This document shows positions 33,335 through 44,113 of a stretch of 64,000 bases of DNA, piece by piece; within the stretch, counting starts at the first letter, position 1; every line of letters starts with the position of its first letter. The stretch spans positions 62,001 to 126,000 of the IMG/VR virus record IMGVR_UViG_3300019135_000055; one strand, written 5' to 3'. The notes under the pieces were generated by a model, which had not been told where the DNA came from, searched no databases, and worked only from the letters and a program-made list of their open reading frames with translations. A program made the translations under genes and the position numbers. The DNA is from a virus.

Positions 33335-33805
33335 ATGGCACGTCGAGTTAAATGTCCATACTGCGAAACTTATTTAGACAAAGATGATGCAATCCCTTAT
33401 AAAAAAAGATATTATCACCAGCATTGTTTTGATACTTGGAAGATGGAAGCAGAACATCGAAAAGAGTTAATTAAATACATATGTGAACTATATAAGATTG
33501 ATGCACCAACTGGAATGATGTTAAAGCAGATTAAAGAATTCCAGGAAGAATACAAATACAAATTAAAAGGTATAGAATTAGCTTTAAGGTACTTTCATGA
33601 AACGCTGGGGAATCCTGTCCGTGAAGGAGATGGATTGGGAATAGTCCCATTCATTTATGAAGAAGCAAAAGCGGATTATCTTCAGAAAAAGGCGATTAAA
33701 GAATCAGTTGAAAAAGCAAAAAAACATAAACCAAAAGAAAGAATTGTTGTGATAAAAAAACAAAATAGAAAAAATATAAAGATTGTTGATATATCTACTT
33801 TGTAG
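33335..33805 (+). CDS. yorH: YorH-like zinc-binding protein
   Basis: A 156-residue basic protein. N-terminal CPYCETYLDKDDAI followed by YYHQHC gives a LIM-like or zinc-ribbon site; then helices and a lysine-rich C-terminus. Located between the ATPase and the replicative helicase. Confidence 0.7.
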   Translation: MARRVKCPYCETYLDKDDAIPYKKRYYHQHCFDTWKMEAEHRKELIKYICELYKIDAPTGMMLKQIKEFQEEYKYKLKGIELALRYFHETLGNPVREGDGLGIVPFIYEEAKADYLQKKAIKESVEKAKKHKPKERIVVIKKQNRKNIKIVDISTL

Positions 33806-33819
33806 AAGGGGGAGTTCAA

Positions 33820-35334
33820 TTGCTACAAGATAAGAAAGCAATTATTCAAGTGTTAGGCAGTATATTAAAGGAGCCCTCTCTTTTATCAGACAGCAACAAA
33901 TATCAAATTACAGCAAACGATTTCCCTGAACGCTTTCATTCAATTCTTTTTTTTGCGATGTATAACTTATTTCACCAGGGAACAGAAGTTATTAATGAAA
34001 TTGAAATTGATGGCTATCTTAGAGATTTCGATATACAATACAAAATTTTCAATGAAAACAACGGACATGATTATGTCGAGCAAATTCAAAAGTTAGCTGT
34101 AGTCGAAAACTTTGATTATTATTACACAAGGCTGAAAAAATTTAGCCTTTTGAGAGAGATGGTCGGCTTAGGCTTTAATATTGATGAAATATACGATGAG
34201 TCCATAATTGATCCCAAAGAACAAGAAGCCATGAAAGAGAGATTCGACAAAACATCTATCGAAGATATTCTTTCCTTTTATGAAATGAAAATTGTTGATA
34301 TTAAAGAGAAGTTTAGCACAAACCCTGAAAGCATTGGAATTCAAGGCGGAGAGGGAGTAGAGGAGCTACTCAAACGACTTGAAGATTCACCGGACATTGG
34401 AGTTCCTATGAACAGTGAGATGTTAACATCTATTTTTCGCGGTTCTAGGAAAAAGAAATTTTATTTGAGGTCAAGCATGACTGGTGGAGGAAAAACCCGT
34501 AATATGGTGGCTGATGCTTGCAGGCTTAGCGCAACTGAATTATATGATTTAAAGCAGAACAAATGGGTTAAAAACGATTTTCAAGAAAAGTCGGTAGTTA
34601 TTTCTACTGAAATGATTTCTGAAGAACTGCAAAGTTTAGCTTTGGCATATATCAGTGGAGTTGAAGAAAAAAAAATACTTAGAAACACCACTACAGAAGA
34701 TGAAAAAACGCGTGTAAAAAAAGCTGCCAAGGTGTTGAAGGAGTCGCCTATTTGGTTTGAGCATTTACCAGATTTCAATATTAAAGAGATAGAGAGAACA
34801 ATTGAAAAAAACGTAATCAGAAATGAAGTCGAATACGTTTATTTTGATTATATTCATTCCTCAGTAACGATTTTTGCTGAAATGAGTAAGAAAAGCGGGG
34901 TTAATTTAAGAGAAGATCAAATATTATTACTTATGTCGGATAAGCTTAAGGGACTTTGCAACAAGTACGACATCTATATGATGAGCGCAACACAGTTAAA
35001 TGGTGATTGGAAAGATGCATGGCTAAGAGGGCTTCAAATTGATGCTACATATTTAAGAGGGAGTAAAGCGATTGCCGATAAAACTGATGCTGCAATGATT
35101 GTTTTGCCATTAAGTAAAAAAGAAAAAGATGCTATTGGCGCCATCTTAGAATCTGGCTTCTATCCGGAGCCTAACTTCGTTACTCATGTGTTTAAAAACA
35201 GAGGGAATGAACACGATAAAGTCAAAGTCTTTTCACATATTAATATGGGTACCATGAGAATAAAAGATTGCTTTGTCACAGATGTGGACAATAAATTAAT
35301 CCAAATCGAGAAATTAATTATAAAAGCAGGGTAG
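33820..35334 (+). CDS. yorI: Replicative DNA helicase, DnaB-type (YorI)
   Basis: A 504-residue protein, TTG start behind AAGGGGGAG. N-terminal helical domain with DFPERFHSILFFAMYNLF (DnaB N-like), then a RecA-type core: Walker A MTGGGKTRNMVADAC near residue 223, Walker B VEYVYFDYIH near 340, and sensor motif MMSATQLNGDW near 388. The C-terminal ARGS-like loop (LRGSKAIADKTDAAM) fits DnaB family helicases. Unwinds phage DNA at the fork. Confidence 0.85.
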   Translation: MLQDKKAIIQVLGSILKEPSLLSDSNKYQITANDFPERFHSILFFAMYNLFHQGTEVINEIEIDGYLRDFDIQYKIFNENNGHDYVEQIQKLAVVENFDYYYTRLKKFSLLREMVGLGFNIDEIYDESIIDPKEQEAMKERFDKTSIEDILSFYEMKIVDIKEKFSTNPESIGIQGGEGVEELLKRLEDSPDIGVPMNSEMLTSIFRGSRKKKFYLRSSMTGGGKTRNMVADACRLSATELYDLKQNKWVKNDFQEKSVVISTEMISEELQSLALAYISGVEEKKILRNTTTEDEKTRVKKAAKVLKESPIWFEHLPDFNIKEIERTIEKNVIRNEVEYVYFDYIHSSVTIFAEMSKKSGVNLREDQILLLMSDKLKGLCNKYDIYMMSATQLNGDWKDAWLRGLQIDATYLRGSKAIADKTDAAMIVLPLSKKEKDAIGAILESGFYPEPNFVTHVFKNRGNEHDKVKVFSHINMGTMRIKDCFVTDVDNKLIQIEKLIIKAG

Positions 35335-35350
35335 TGGGGTGTAAAGCCCT

Positions 35351-36484
35351 TTGAGATATGACAAAGATAAATTAAAAGAAAGTTTATCAATTAAAGACAT
35401 ACATAAGATTTTGCAAGAACTTGGCAGTGAGACATATAAAATAGATAACAGCGGAAATCCAATCTACAGAACAGTCTGCCACAATAAAACAAAGGGGAGT
35501 TTTAAGCTTTATTACTACCATGAAAAACAGCTGTTTCACTGTTATACAGAATGTGGGGACACTTTTGATATTTATGAGCTGGTAATCAGGGCTAAAAAGC
35601 AGCAAGGGATTTCTTTCACATTTATACAAGCGATTGAATTTGTGGTTAATGTGTCAGGCAAAACTTTTGGACTGGGCTTTACTTCTTCAACTAAAAATGA
35701 ACATATTGTTGACGATTGGGATTGGATTTCCAAGTTCAAAAAACGAAAGAAAATTGAAACAAGGCTGCCAGCATACAGTGAAAATGTCTTGGATGTTTTT
35801 ATGAAATATCCCCATGAGGCCTGGCTTAATGAAGGGATTAGCCATGAAACTATTACAGATTTCGAAATCGGGTACTATTTTCGAAATCGGGAGGAAGGAA
35901 TTGTTATTCCTCATAGAGATATCGCTGGAAGGCTAATCGGCATAAGAAGACGCTCAATGATTCAAGAAGACATAGACAATGGACGAAAATATATGCCGTT
36001 AACCGTTGGGAATATGATGTACAATCATCAAACAGTAATGAACCTGTATGGACTACATAAAACACAAAAAGCAATTAAACGCTTGAAAAAAGCAATGATT
36101 TTTGAATCGGAAAAATCAGTTTTAAAATGTCAGGATTTCTATGGGGATTTGAATTTTACCTGCGCTGTTTGTTCAAACAATATTTCAAACTTCCATAGAG
36201 ACATTCTTCTTTCGTTAGATGTAGACGAAGTGTTTATTGCCTTAGATAAATTTAGGGGGATTAAGGAAGGAGAAAGCAACGATAAGTACAAAGAAAAGCT
36301 AAAAAACTATGAAGAAAAAATTTTGAAATTAGCAGCAAAATTTACGCCATTTATGCGTGTATATGTTCTCTGGGATACAAAAGGGTTACTTGATTATAAA
36401 GACAGCCCAGCCGACAAAGGGAAGGAAGTTCTTGAGGAGTTGATGAGTAATAAAATTGAAATTGGAACAAGAGAAGGTGAATAG
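35351..36484 (+). CDS. yorJ: DNA primase-like protein (YorJ)
   Basis: A 377-residue protein, TTG start behind GGGGTG. The N-terminal segment has zinc ligands in TVCHNK and FHCYTECGDTFDIYEL (CHC2-like). A RNA-polymerase-like core with IVIPHRDIAGRLIGIRRRS and a Toprim-like AMIFESEKSVLKCQ and DEVFIALDK follow. Synthesises primers for the phage fork, next to the helicase. Confidence 0.8.
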   Translation: MRYDKDKLKESLSIKDIHKILQELGSETYKIDNSGNPIYRTVCHNKTKGSFKLYYYHEKQLFHCYTECGDTFDIYELVIRAKKQQGISFTFIQAIEFVVNVSGKTFGLGFTSSTKNEHIVDDWDWISKFKKRKKIETRLPAYSENVLDVFMKYPHEAWLNEGISHETITDFEIGYYFRNREEGIVIPHRDIAGRLIGIRRRSMIQEDIDNGRKYMPLTVGNMMYNHQTVMNLYGLHKTQKAIKRLKKAMIFESEKSVLKCQDFYGDLNFTCAVCSNNISNFHRDILLSLDVDEVFIALDKFRGIKEGESNDKYKEKLKNYEEKILKLAAKFTPFMRVYVLWDTKGLLDYKDSPADKGKEVLEELMSNKIEIGTREGE

Positions 36485-36487
36485 TTT

Positions 36488-38209
36488 TTGAAATATAAAT
36501 TAATTGGCAATAATGATTTTTGTTTTTCTCCTTTAAAAACCATACTTAAGAACAGAGGAATTGAAGATATTGAAGGTTTTTTAAGTTTATCTGAGGACGC
36601 AGTAAATCATTATTCTAACCTAATTAATATTGATGAAGCAGCAGAATGTTTAATAAAGCATCTCAGAAAAAAGGCTAGAATTTTTATTCAGGTAGACAGT
36701 GACGTTGATGGAGTTACTTCAAGCTCTATTATTATTAACTATATAAAGAGAGTGTTCCCTGAGGCCAATATTGAATGGAGAATGCATGAAGGAAAGCAAC
36801 ACGGGATAATTTTAGAAACTATACCTGAAGGCGTGGATCTTGTCTTAATACCCGATGCAGGCTCTAATCAATTTGAAGAACATCTCGTCCTTAGGCAAAA
36901 AGGGATCGATGTAATAGTAATTGATCACCACGAGTGTGATAAGGAGTCCAAAAATGCAATTGTGGTAAATAATCAGCTCTCACCGAAGTATAAAAATAAA
37001 GCTTTGACTGGTGCGGGTATGGCATATAAGCTCTGCCAAGCTTTAGATGAAAAACTCGGAAAAAATGAAGCAAAACGATTTATAGATCTTGTGTCTGTCG
37101 GGAACATTGCGGATTCGGCAGATTCAAGGGAGCCAGAGACGCGATACTACATGAATCAAGGTCTCAAAAAGGTAAGAAATCCTTTGATTAAAGAGCTTTT
37201 CATAAAACAAGCGTACTCAACCAAAGGGAAAAAGAACATACAGAACACACAGTTCTATATCAACCCACTAATTAATGCAGCAATTCGTATAGGCTCCCAA
37301 GATGAGAAAGATCAGATGATGAGATCGCTGCTCGAATCTAATGAAGAGATATATTACAAAAAACGTGGAAAAGATGAGGGTGAACTGGTATCGATTCATT
37401 GGGATACAGCTAGAGTATTGGGGAATATTAAACAGCGCCAAAAGAAAATGGTTGACAGTGCGGTATTGGAAATCGAGAAGCGGATTGAAGAAAAAGGACT
37501 GTTAAAAAATAAGATTTTAATAGTTTATATTGAAGGAATTTTAAACAAGAACTTAACAGGGCTTGTTGCGAATCAGTTAGCAGCTGAATACAAAAGACCA
37601 GTTTTATTGGCTAGGGAACTTGAAGATAGAACTCTAGGAGGATCAGGAAGGGGATACGACAAAGGGGCAGTTAAAAATTTCAAGCAGCTCTTAGAGGAAA
37701 CAGGTAAATTCGAGTTTGTCGAAGGACATGCTGAAGCATTTGGATTCAGCATAACACCAGAAAATTTAATTCAGGTCAATGATATTCTTAATCACAAATT
37801 GAAAGATATTGTGATTAATCAAAATGAGTATGAGGTTGATTTTGAGATTGCTGCGGACAACCTCACTGAACGATTTATTAAGCTAATCAATAGTTACCAA
37901 GACTATTGGGGATACAAAGTAGAGGAACCGTTGCTCGCTATTACTGATATTGAAATAAACAAAGAAGATATCAGTCATATTGGGAAAAAAACAAAGAATA
38001 CTGTAAAGTTCAAGGTTGGCGGAATTGAATACATGAAATTTAAAAGTGATGAGGAATTCTATGAATCTCTCATCAATAGAGGAGATCGATTGGTACTTAC
38101 TGTAATCGGAAGAGCTAAAGTAAATGAATATAAGGGTAAAGAAACACCTCAGATCGAAATCGAAGAGATGGAGGTGGTGAAAGCAAAGAAAAAAGTGCTT
38201 GTTTTTTAA
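36488..38209 (+). CDS. yorK: RecJ-like DHH-family single-strand exonuclease (YorK)
   Basis: A 573-residue protein, TTG start behind GAAGGTGA, three bases after the primase. DHH motifs: QVDSDVDGVTSSSI near residue 75, PDAGSN near 125, IDHHECD near 149, and the DHHA1 glycine motif GGSGRGYDKGA near 385. Degrades 5' ends in repair or recombination. Confidence 0.85.
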   Translation: MKYKLIGNNDFCFSPLKTILKNRGIEDIEGFLSLSEDAVNHYSNLINIDEAAECLIKHLRKKARIFIQVDSDVDGVTSSSIIINYIKRVFPEANIEWRMHEGKQHGIILETIPEGVDLVLIPDAGSNQFEEHLVLRQKGIDVIVIDHHECDKESKNAIVVNNQLSPKYKNKALTGAGMAYKLCQALDEKLGKNEAKRFIDLVSVGNIADSADSREPETRYYMNQGLKKVRNPLIKELFIKQAYSTKGKKNIQNTQFYINPLINAAIRIGSQDEKDQMMRSLLESNEEIYYKKRGKDEGELVSIHWDTARVLGNIKQRQKKMVDSAVLEIEKRIEEKGLLKNKILIVYIEGILNKNLTGLVANQLAAEYKRPVLLARELEDRTLGGSGRGYDKGAVKNFKQLLEETGKFEFVEGHAEAFGFSITPENLIQVNDILNHKLKDIVINQNEYEVDFEIAADNLTERFIKLINSYQDYWGYKVEEPLLAITDIEINKEDISHIGKKTKNTVKFKVGGIEYMKFKSDEEFYESLINRGDRLVLTVIGRAKVNEYKGKETPQIEIEEMEVVKAKKKVLVF

Positions 38210-38224
38210 ATGGGAGGGAATGCT

Positions 38225-40757
38225 GTGATTGGATGTCATTGTCATACGTGTAAAAGCAACATCAGGCTGCTGGATTCTACCAATTCAGTAAAAGGGTTGC
38301 TTGAAACAGCGTTAGAAATGAATTATAAAGGACTAGCTATAACAGATCATGAAGTTCTGTCAGCGCATCTGGAAGCAATTCAGACTGTCCGAAGCATGAA
38401 AAAAGAGGGGGAAATGCCTCAAGATTTTAAGCTTATCCTTGGCAATGAAGCATATCTGGTTGATTCTTTAGAAGAAGTAAGAGACAACTACCAGCCTGGT
38501 AAAACAAAATTTCCTCACTTCTTAATGCTGGCTGTTGATGAAAAAGGACATGAACAGCTAAGGATTTTATCATCTAAAGCATGGGAAAATTCTTTCTACA
38601 CTGGAACTATGGAAAGAGTACCTACAGTGAAAAAAGACGTGGAAGATCTTCTCAAGAAAGATCCTGGTCACATTATTGCAACCACGGCATGTCTAGGGTC
38701 GGAAGTGAATATTTACTTACAGAAGATCATGGAAGTTGAAAAGAACGATGGAGATCCTGAACTAATTAAAGAATACAAATTAAAAATACATCAGTTTATT
38801 ACTTGGTGTATTGATGTATTTGGGAAAGATAAATTTTTTATTGAGTTGCAACCTGCTTTGAGTGAGGAGCAGATTTATTGTAATAAAAAGTTGGTTCAGA
38901 TAGCGGATGGCTATGGCTTAAAAAGAATAGTAACCACTGATGCTCACTATTTAAGACCCGAAGACAGAGCAATACACCAAGCATTCTTGAATGCCAAAGA
39001 CGGGGAAAGAGAAGTTGACTCATTTTATGAAGCTTGTTTTGTGCAAAATGTAGATGAGATCCATGAAAGAATGAATTATATCGATAAAGAGATTGTTGAA
39101 GAAGCAATTCAAAACACTCTTTTAATTGGTGAAATGATTGAAGATTATACGATTGAGCATGAGCCCATTATTCCTAAAATGGAACTGCCAAACTTCAAAT
39201 TGAGGCATTTGTTTAAACCAGCCTACGATAAGTATGAATACATAAGAAAAATGTCGGAGTCAAAGGATGACCAAGACAGGTATTTATTAAAGCTTATTGA
39301 AGACGGGTTTGAAAATAAACTTCTAAAAAATGATCTAACAAGAGATGAATTTCATAAAATTCTATCCAGAATTAATGTTGAATTGGGTGAGTTATGGGAG
39401 ATCAGTCAAAAGCTAAATCAATCGATGGCATCTTACTATGTAACTGTAAGGGAAATCATTAATATTATTTGGGATGATGAATGTGGAGGAGACAGTTTAG
39501 TTGGAGCCGCAAGAGGAAGTGCAGCAGGATTCTTAATCAATTACTTGCTTGATAATACACAGATTAATCCAATGCAATACGACTTGCCGCATTGGAGACA
39601 TATTCATAAATCGAGGCCGGATCTTCCGGATATTGACATAGACACTGAAGGATCAAAAAGAGAAAAGATACTCAAAGCACTTCGCGAAAGATTTGGAGAA
39701 AAACGTGTTCTGCAGATAGCTACATTTGGGACAGAAGGATCTAAATCGGCACTTCAAACTGCGTGTAGGGGATTGGGAATAGATAATGACATATCACAAT
39801 TTCTAAGTGAAATGATTCCATTTGAAAGGGGATCAAACTGGCCTCTCAAACACTGTTTTTATGGAGACGCGGAAACAGGTAGAAAGCCAATTAAAGAATT
39901 TATTAGGGAAGTTGAGCGCTATCCCAATCTTAAAGAAACTGCTTTAAAAATCGAAGGACTAACCAATAAACGCTCATCACATGCTGCTGGGGTAATTATT
40001 TTTAATGATAAGTATACAAAGTCTAATGCAATGATGAAGACTCCTAATGGGGCATATATTACCCAATTCAATATGGGTGACAGTGAAGCAATGGGATCTG
40101 TAAAATTTGATCTTCTTACGATTGAAGCATTAGATAAGATCCGTGTAACTCTTGATCAATTGATCGAAAACGAAGAAATTCAATGGCAGGGCTCTTTAAA
40201 AGAGACGTATAACAAATACATTCATCCTGATGTGCTTGAGTATGAAGACGCAAGGTTATGGGAAATGGCCGGGAATGGAGAAATAATGGATTTGTTTCAG
40301 TTTTCAACGGAGGTCGGCCATCAAGCAGTAATAAAAGTTCAACCTAAAAATTTGCTTGAAGCTGCTGTTACAAATTCTTTAATGAGACTCATGTCAGATG
40401 GCGAAGAGCAACCCGTAGACACTTATGTGAAATATAAAAACAATTTGTCACTGTGGTACGAGGAAATGCGTAAATACGGCCTAAGTGATGATGCAATAAA
40501 GGTAGTTGAGAAGCATTTAAAAGACATCTATGGGGTTGCTGACACGCAAGAAGTTGTCATGCAAATGGTAATGGATAAAGAAATAGCAGGGTTCGATATT
40601 AAGGAATCAAACTATTTAAGAAAATCCATAGCTAAGAAAAAAGAGGACGTATTAAAAGAGGTTCAGAAATTATTCTTCAAAAAGGGGAAGGAAATTGGAG
40701 CGTCAGATAACCTTTTGAATTATGTATGGAATGTTCAATTTAAAAGACAGTTTGGGT
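38225..40757 (+). CDS. yorL: DNA polymerase III alpha (YorL), exon 1
   Basis: Encodes residues 1-844. GTG 38225 is preferred because GGGAGGG (38212-38218) precedes it, whereas ATG 38210 lies before that site. PHP domain motifs HCHTCKSNIRLLDS near the N-terminus and TTDAHYL near residue 240; polymerase core with AARGSAAGFLINYLL near 430 and PDLPDIDIDTEGSKREKI near 470 carrying the catalytic aspartates. The frame ends after QFG plus one base, at T 40757, where a group I intron begins; unspliced it runs into a stop at 40787-40789. Joined product is 1,309 residues, as expected for YorL. Confidence 0.9.
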
Positions 40758-41769
40758 TAAATGATAGCCCGTATGTGGTGAACCTGTAAAAGCAGGGTGT
40801 GTCCTCTTCTAAGGATGCTAACGGTGGAACTCTAAGGGAGAAATCCTATGACAATACCGTGCCAAGCCTAGGTTACTAGGAAGGTGTAACGACTATCCCA
40901 TTTGGGAGTAGTTAGTAGGTGAAATCCCTACTTACGAAGCGCCACACATCTACGCTTAAGGAGGTGATAAAGATGGAAGAATGGAAAAGAATTTATATAA
41001 ATGGGACAGAAACAGTTTATGAAATATCAAACACTGGCAGATGCAGAAACATAACAAAAAAATCATGGAAAACAAAGGGGGTTTTAAGGCCGAGAGTAAA
41101 CAATAAAAGTGGATATGTTCAATACTGTATTGTTCATCAAAGTAAGAAATATTATATGTATGCACATAGATTAGTTGCAACGTACTTCCTCGAAGAAAAT
41201 AAGAATTTACAAGTTAATCATAAAGATGGTGACAAACAAAATAATCACAAAAATAACTTAGAATGGGTAACAGGGAAAGAGAATATGCGTCATTGTTTTG
41301 ACACTGGCTTATCTAATATTCCAAAGCCGATAGTTCAATATACACTAACAGGACAAAAAATTGCTGAATATAAGTCAGAAAGCGAAGCAGCACGAGCACT
41401 TAACATTGATGTAAGAACAATTTGTAATGGACTGATTAACAAAGAAGGAAGTCAGGCTTGTGGTTATCAATGGAGATATACAAATGACAAACGAAAAGTC
41501 AGCAATATCTCGAAGAGCGTAAAGTTTTACTCCAGAGGGGTAATACAATTAACAATAGAAGGAGACTTTGTAAACTATTTTAGTAGTATTACTGATGCTT
41601 ATAAAGTATTGAATAAAACAGACAATGGTGCAATTTCTCAGGTGTGTAAAGGAAATAGAAATTCGTTTGCGGGTTATAAATGGGTTTATGAGCAAGACTA
41701 CAAAAAAAGCGTAGATGAAGATATAGTCTATTCCCCTATTTAAATATCGGGAAACCGAGGGTGTAAAAG
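40758..41769 (+). mobile_element. Group I intron in the DNA polymerase gene
   Basis: 1,012 bases. The 5' site follows GGGT, with P1 formed by GGGUU and AGCCC and a U.G pair at the joint; the 3' end is G 41769. Joining restores FGYSFSLLHTLAYSII, matching the DnaE/PolC pattern FGYGFNKSHAxAY. Core segments are recognisable: ACCGTGCCAAGCC, GTGTAACGACTATCCC and GAAGATATAGTCTA (P3/P7). Carries an HNH gene with its own ribosome site. Confidence 0.85.
40973..41743 (+). CDS. Intron-encoded HNH homing endonuclease
   Basis: A 256-residue protein; GGAGGTGAT precedes ATG 40973 (an upstream in-frame start at 40919 lies in the intron core). N-terminal NUMOD4 (EEWKRIYINGTETVYEISNTG), HNH_3 core (AHRLVATYFLEENKNLQVNHKDGDKQ split by Asn), N-LEWVT, then two NUMOD1 repeats (YTLTGQKIAEYKSESEAARA and QLTIEGDFVNYFSSITDAYK). 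Cuts intron-less alleles to spread the intron. Confidence 0.85.
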   Translation: MEEWKRIYINGTETVYEISNTGRCRNITKKSWKTKGVLRPRVNNKSGYVQYCIVHQSKKYYMYAHRLVATYFLEENKNLQVNHKDGDKQNNHKNNLEWVTGKENMRHCFDTGLSNIPKPIVQYTLTGQKIAEYKSESEAARALNIDVRTICNGLINKEGSQACGYQWRYTNDKRKVSNISKSVKFYSRGVIQLTIEGDFVNYFSSITDAYKVLNKTDNGAISQVCKGNRNSFAGYKWVYEQDYKKSVDEDIVYSPI

Positions 41770-43166
41770 ATTCTTTTAGTTTACTTCATACTTTGGCATA
41801 TTCAATCATTGCTCTACAGGAATTGAACTTAAACTATCGATATAACCCTTTATACTGGAATACAGCCTGTCTAACTGTGAACAGCGGAGGAGTCGAAAAT
41901 GAAGAAGAATCTGATGACCTAGACAAAAAGAAGAAGACACAAAAAACAGATTACGGTAAAGTTGCTTCAGCAATAGGGAATATACGACGCCGGGGAATTA
42001 AAGTTGATTTACCTGATATCAACAAGGCCGGATTTGGCTTTAAAGCTGATATTGAAAATAACTCAATTATTTTTGGCATGAAGGGGATGAACGGTATCGG
42101 CGACGAGGTTGTTCATCAAATTATCAGCAATAGACCTTATACTGATTTTGAGGACTTTCTAGAGAGAATGTACTATAGCGGTATCATAAAGAAAGGACAG
42201 GTCATTCAATTAATAAAGGGAGGCTGCCTTGATTCATTTGGAGAGAGAAAAGATTTAATGAAATCGTTTATTTCTTTAATCTCCGAACCTAAAAGTAAGC
42301 TAACCATGTCCAATTTGAAGATGCTTATTGAAAATGATTTAGTTCCAGGGGATTTTGCATTAGAAATACGGTTCTTTCGTTTCAAAGATTATATTAGCAA
42401 GAGAGTTTTTAAAAAGGTCGATTCACCAAAAGACAAATTATTGCTGCTTGATGATATAGCATCTACTTTCTATAATGAACACTTTGATGAAAGTGGCATA
42501 GTTGATGTACATAACGGTAATCTTGTGATATCTGAAAAGGCATTTAAAAAGGAATACGACAGAAAAATGCTGAAATTGAAAAATTGGATTGGAACCCAAG
42601 AGCCTTTAAAAAAGCTAAATGATTGTCTATTTAGACAAGAATGGGAAAAGTACGCAAACGGCTCATATGGAAAATGGGAGATGGACTCACTTAGTTATTA
42701 TTATCACGATCATGAGTTAAGCAATGTGAATTTTTCAAAGTACAGCATCGTTGATTTTCATAAACTGCCCGATGAACCAGTAAAAGGTCGACCATACAAG
42801 TGGAGAGGAAAAGAGCTTTATGAATATGAAACTCATAGAATTATAGGTACAGCTCTTGATCGAGATAAAAACAAACACACAATTACATTGTTAACACCAA
42901 CAGGAGTTGTTACAGTCAAACAGTGGGCTGGGAGCTTCAGTCATTACAATAAACAAATTTCACGAAACATAAACGGAAAGAAAGAAGTTGTTGAAAAGTC
43001 CTGGTATACAAGAGGCACACTGTTAATGTTTACTGGCTTTAGAAGAGGAAACAATTTTATCCCTAAGACATATAAGAATAGTGTCTATCAGCATACGGTG
43101 TGTAAAATCGAAGGTGTAGACGCGGAAGGAAATTTAATCTTAACCTCAGAAAGAAAGCAATTATAA
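41770..43166 (+). CDS. yorL: DNA polymerase III alpha (YorL), exon 2
   Basis: Encodes the C-terminal 465 residues after splicing, starting inside the YSFSLLHTLAYSIIALQ block. It includes the helix-hairpin-helix-like IIFGMKGMNGIGDEVVHQII and the C-terminal OB-like segment (TITLLTPTGVVTVKQWAG). Without splicing it would begin at TTG 41793 with no ribosome site, which supports the intron model. Confidence 0.88.
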
Positions 43167-43176
43167 TACGGATGTG

Positions 43177-43893
43177 ATGGAAATTTTCAAAAAACTGATA
43201 GACTCAAACAAATTAAAAGTATATAATAAATACAAAGAGTTGCAGATCTATTCTGTAATCTTTCTATTGGGGGTGGGATCAACATTAGGCTATAAGATGA
43301 TAGAGGAACACATCCAGCAGCAAAAGAAAGTTTCAATAAAAGAGCCATTTTATAAAAAGCCAGACTTCATTCGTGAAGTGAAGTTTGAAAGGCAGGTGCT
43401 GCCTCATTTAGAGACTCGCCAAGAGATTATTGAAAAGGCACAAGATAAGTATTTACATATTAAAGTAGAAGAAGTTAAAAAAAATAAACCAAAAAGCAAA
43501 TTAAAAGAAAATACAAAGAGGAAAGTTTCTTTCAAACCCAAGCAAAAGACTCAAAAGAGGCCTCACGAACAAAATCAAGCCATTAAAATGGAGGCCACGG
43601 CTTATGTTCCATTTTGCGATACTGGCTGTATAGGGACAACTAAAACAGGCTATGACGTGTCAAATACAATTTACTATAAAGGGAAAAGAGTGATTGCAGT
43701 TGATCCATCTGTAATTCCTCTGCACTCTTTAGTGAAGGTATCTTATAATAACGATTCGTTTGAGGCTTATGCTATAGATACAGGAGGTGATATTAAAGGG
43801 AATCGAATCGATCTTCTGGTTCAATCAGAATCAATCGCAAGAGACTTTGGTCGAAGAAATGTTGATGTGAGTATCATTACAAAAGGGAGCTGA
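43177..43893 (+). CDS. yorM: YorM-like 3D-domain protein
   Basis: A 238-residue protein. A membrane span near residues 27-42 (VIFLLGVGSTLGYK), a lysine-rich linker and a C-terminal 3D domain: MEATAYVPFCDTGCIGTTKT, VIAVDPSVIPLHSLVKV and YAIDTGGDIKGNRIDLLV, with the three aspartates of the fold. 3D domains are associated with peptidoglycan-acting enzymes (MltA/Rpf-like). A consensus phage promoter lies inside codons 8-17. Confidence 0.8.
   Translation: MEIFKKLIDSNKLKVYNKYKELQIYSVIFLLGVGSTLGYKMIEEHIQQQKKVSIKEPFYKKPDFIREVKFERQVLPHLETRQEIIEKAQDKYLHIKVEEVKKNKPKSKLKENTKRKVSFKPKQKTQKRPHEQNQAIKMEATAYVPFCDTGCIGTTKTGYDVSNTIYYKGKRVIAVDPSVIPLHSLVKVSYNNDSFEAYAIDTGGDIKGNRIDLLVQSESIARDFGRRNVDVSIITKGS
43199..43227 (+). 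promoter_or_regulatory. Family promoter inside the yorM coding region
   Basis: TAGACT, 17-base spacer with AACAAATTAAAAGTA, TATAAT at 43222-43227. Same layout as the intergenic promoters at 30873 and 59905, but here it encodes DSNKLKVYN. May start a transcript for the small genes downstream. Confidence 0.5.
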
Positions 43894-43897
43894 TTGA

Positions 43898-44113
43898 TTG
43901 CCAAAGTATTGGACTTACAATTTGAACGATGAAGTAGAGATTAATAGTAACGCAAAGTATGGGATGCCTTCATTTGTAGGACTTAAGGGCGTTATTATTG
44001 ATAAAGTAAACAGCTGGCAATATGATTATGATGTGCTTCATTACAACGGTGAGATTGGGAGATACAAAGAATCAGAATTGAATTTAATACATAAAGTGAG
44101 TGATACATATTGA
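43898..44113 (+). CDS. Small SH3-like protein
   Basis: A 71-residue protein, TTG start (LNDEVEINSNAKYGMPSFVG, GVIIDKVNSW, YDVLHYNGEIGRYKESEL), a beta-barrel-like pattern. Two more short proteins of the same style follow (44110 and 44282), suggesting a tandem family. Confidence 0.65.
   Translation: MPKYWTYNLNDEVEINSNAKYGMPSFVGLKGVIIDKVNSWQYDYDVLHYNGEIGRYKESELNLIHKVSDTY

Noticed and set aside
40758-40789. DNA polymerase ending at 40789 as a truncated gene
   Set aside because: The last codons are intron sequence; splicing restores a full-length polymerase.
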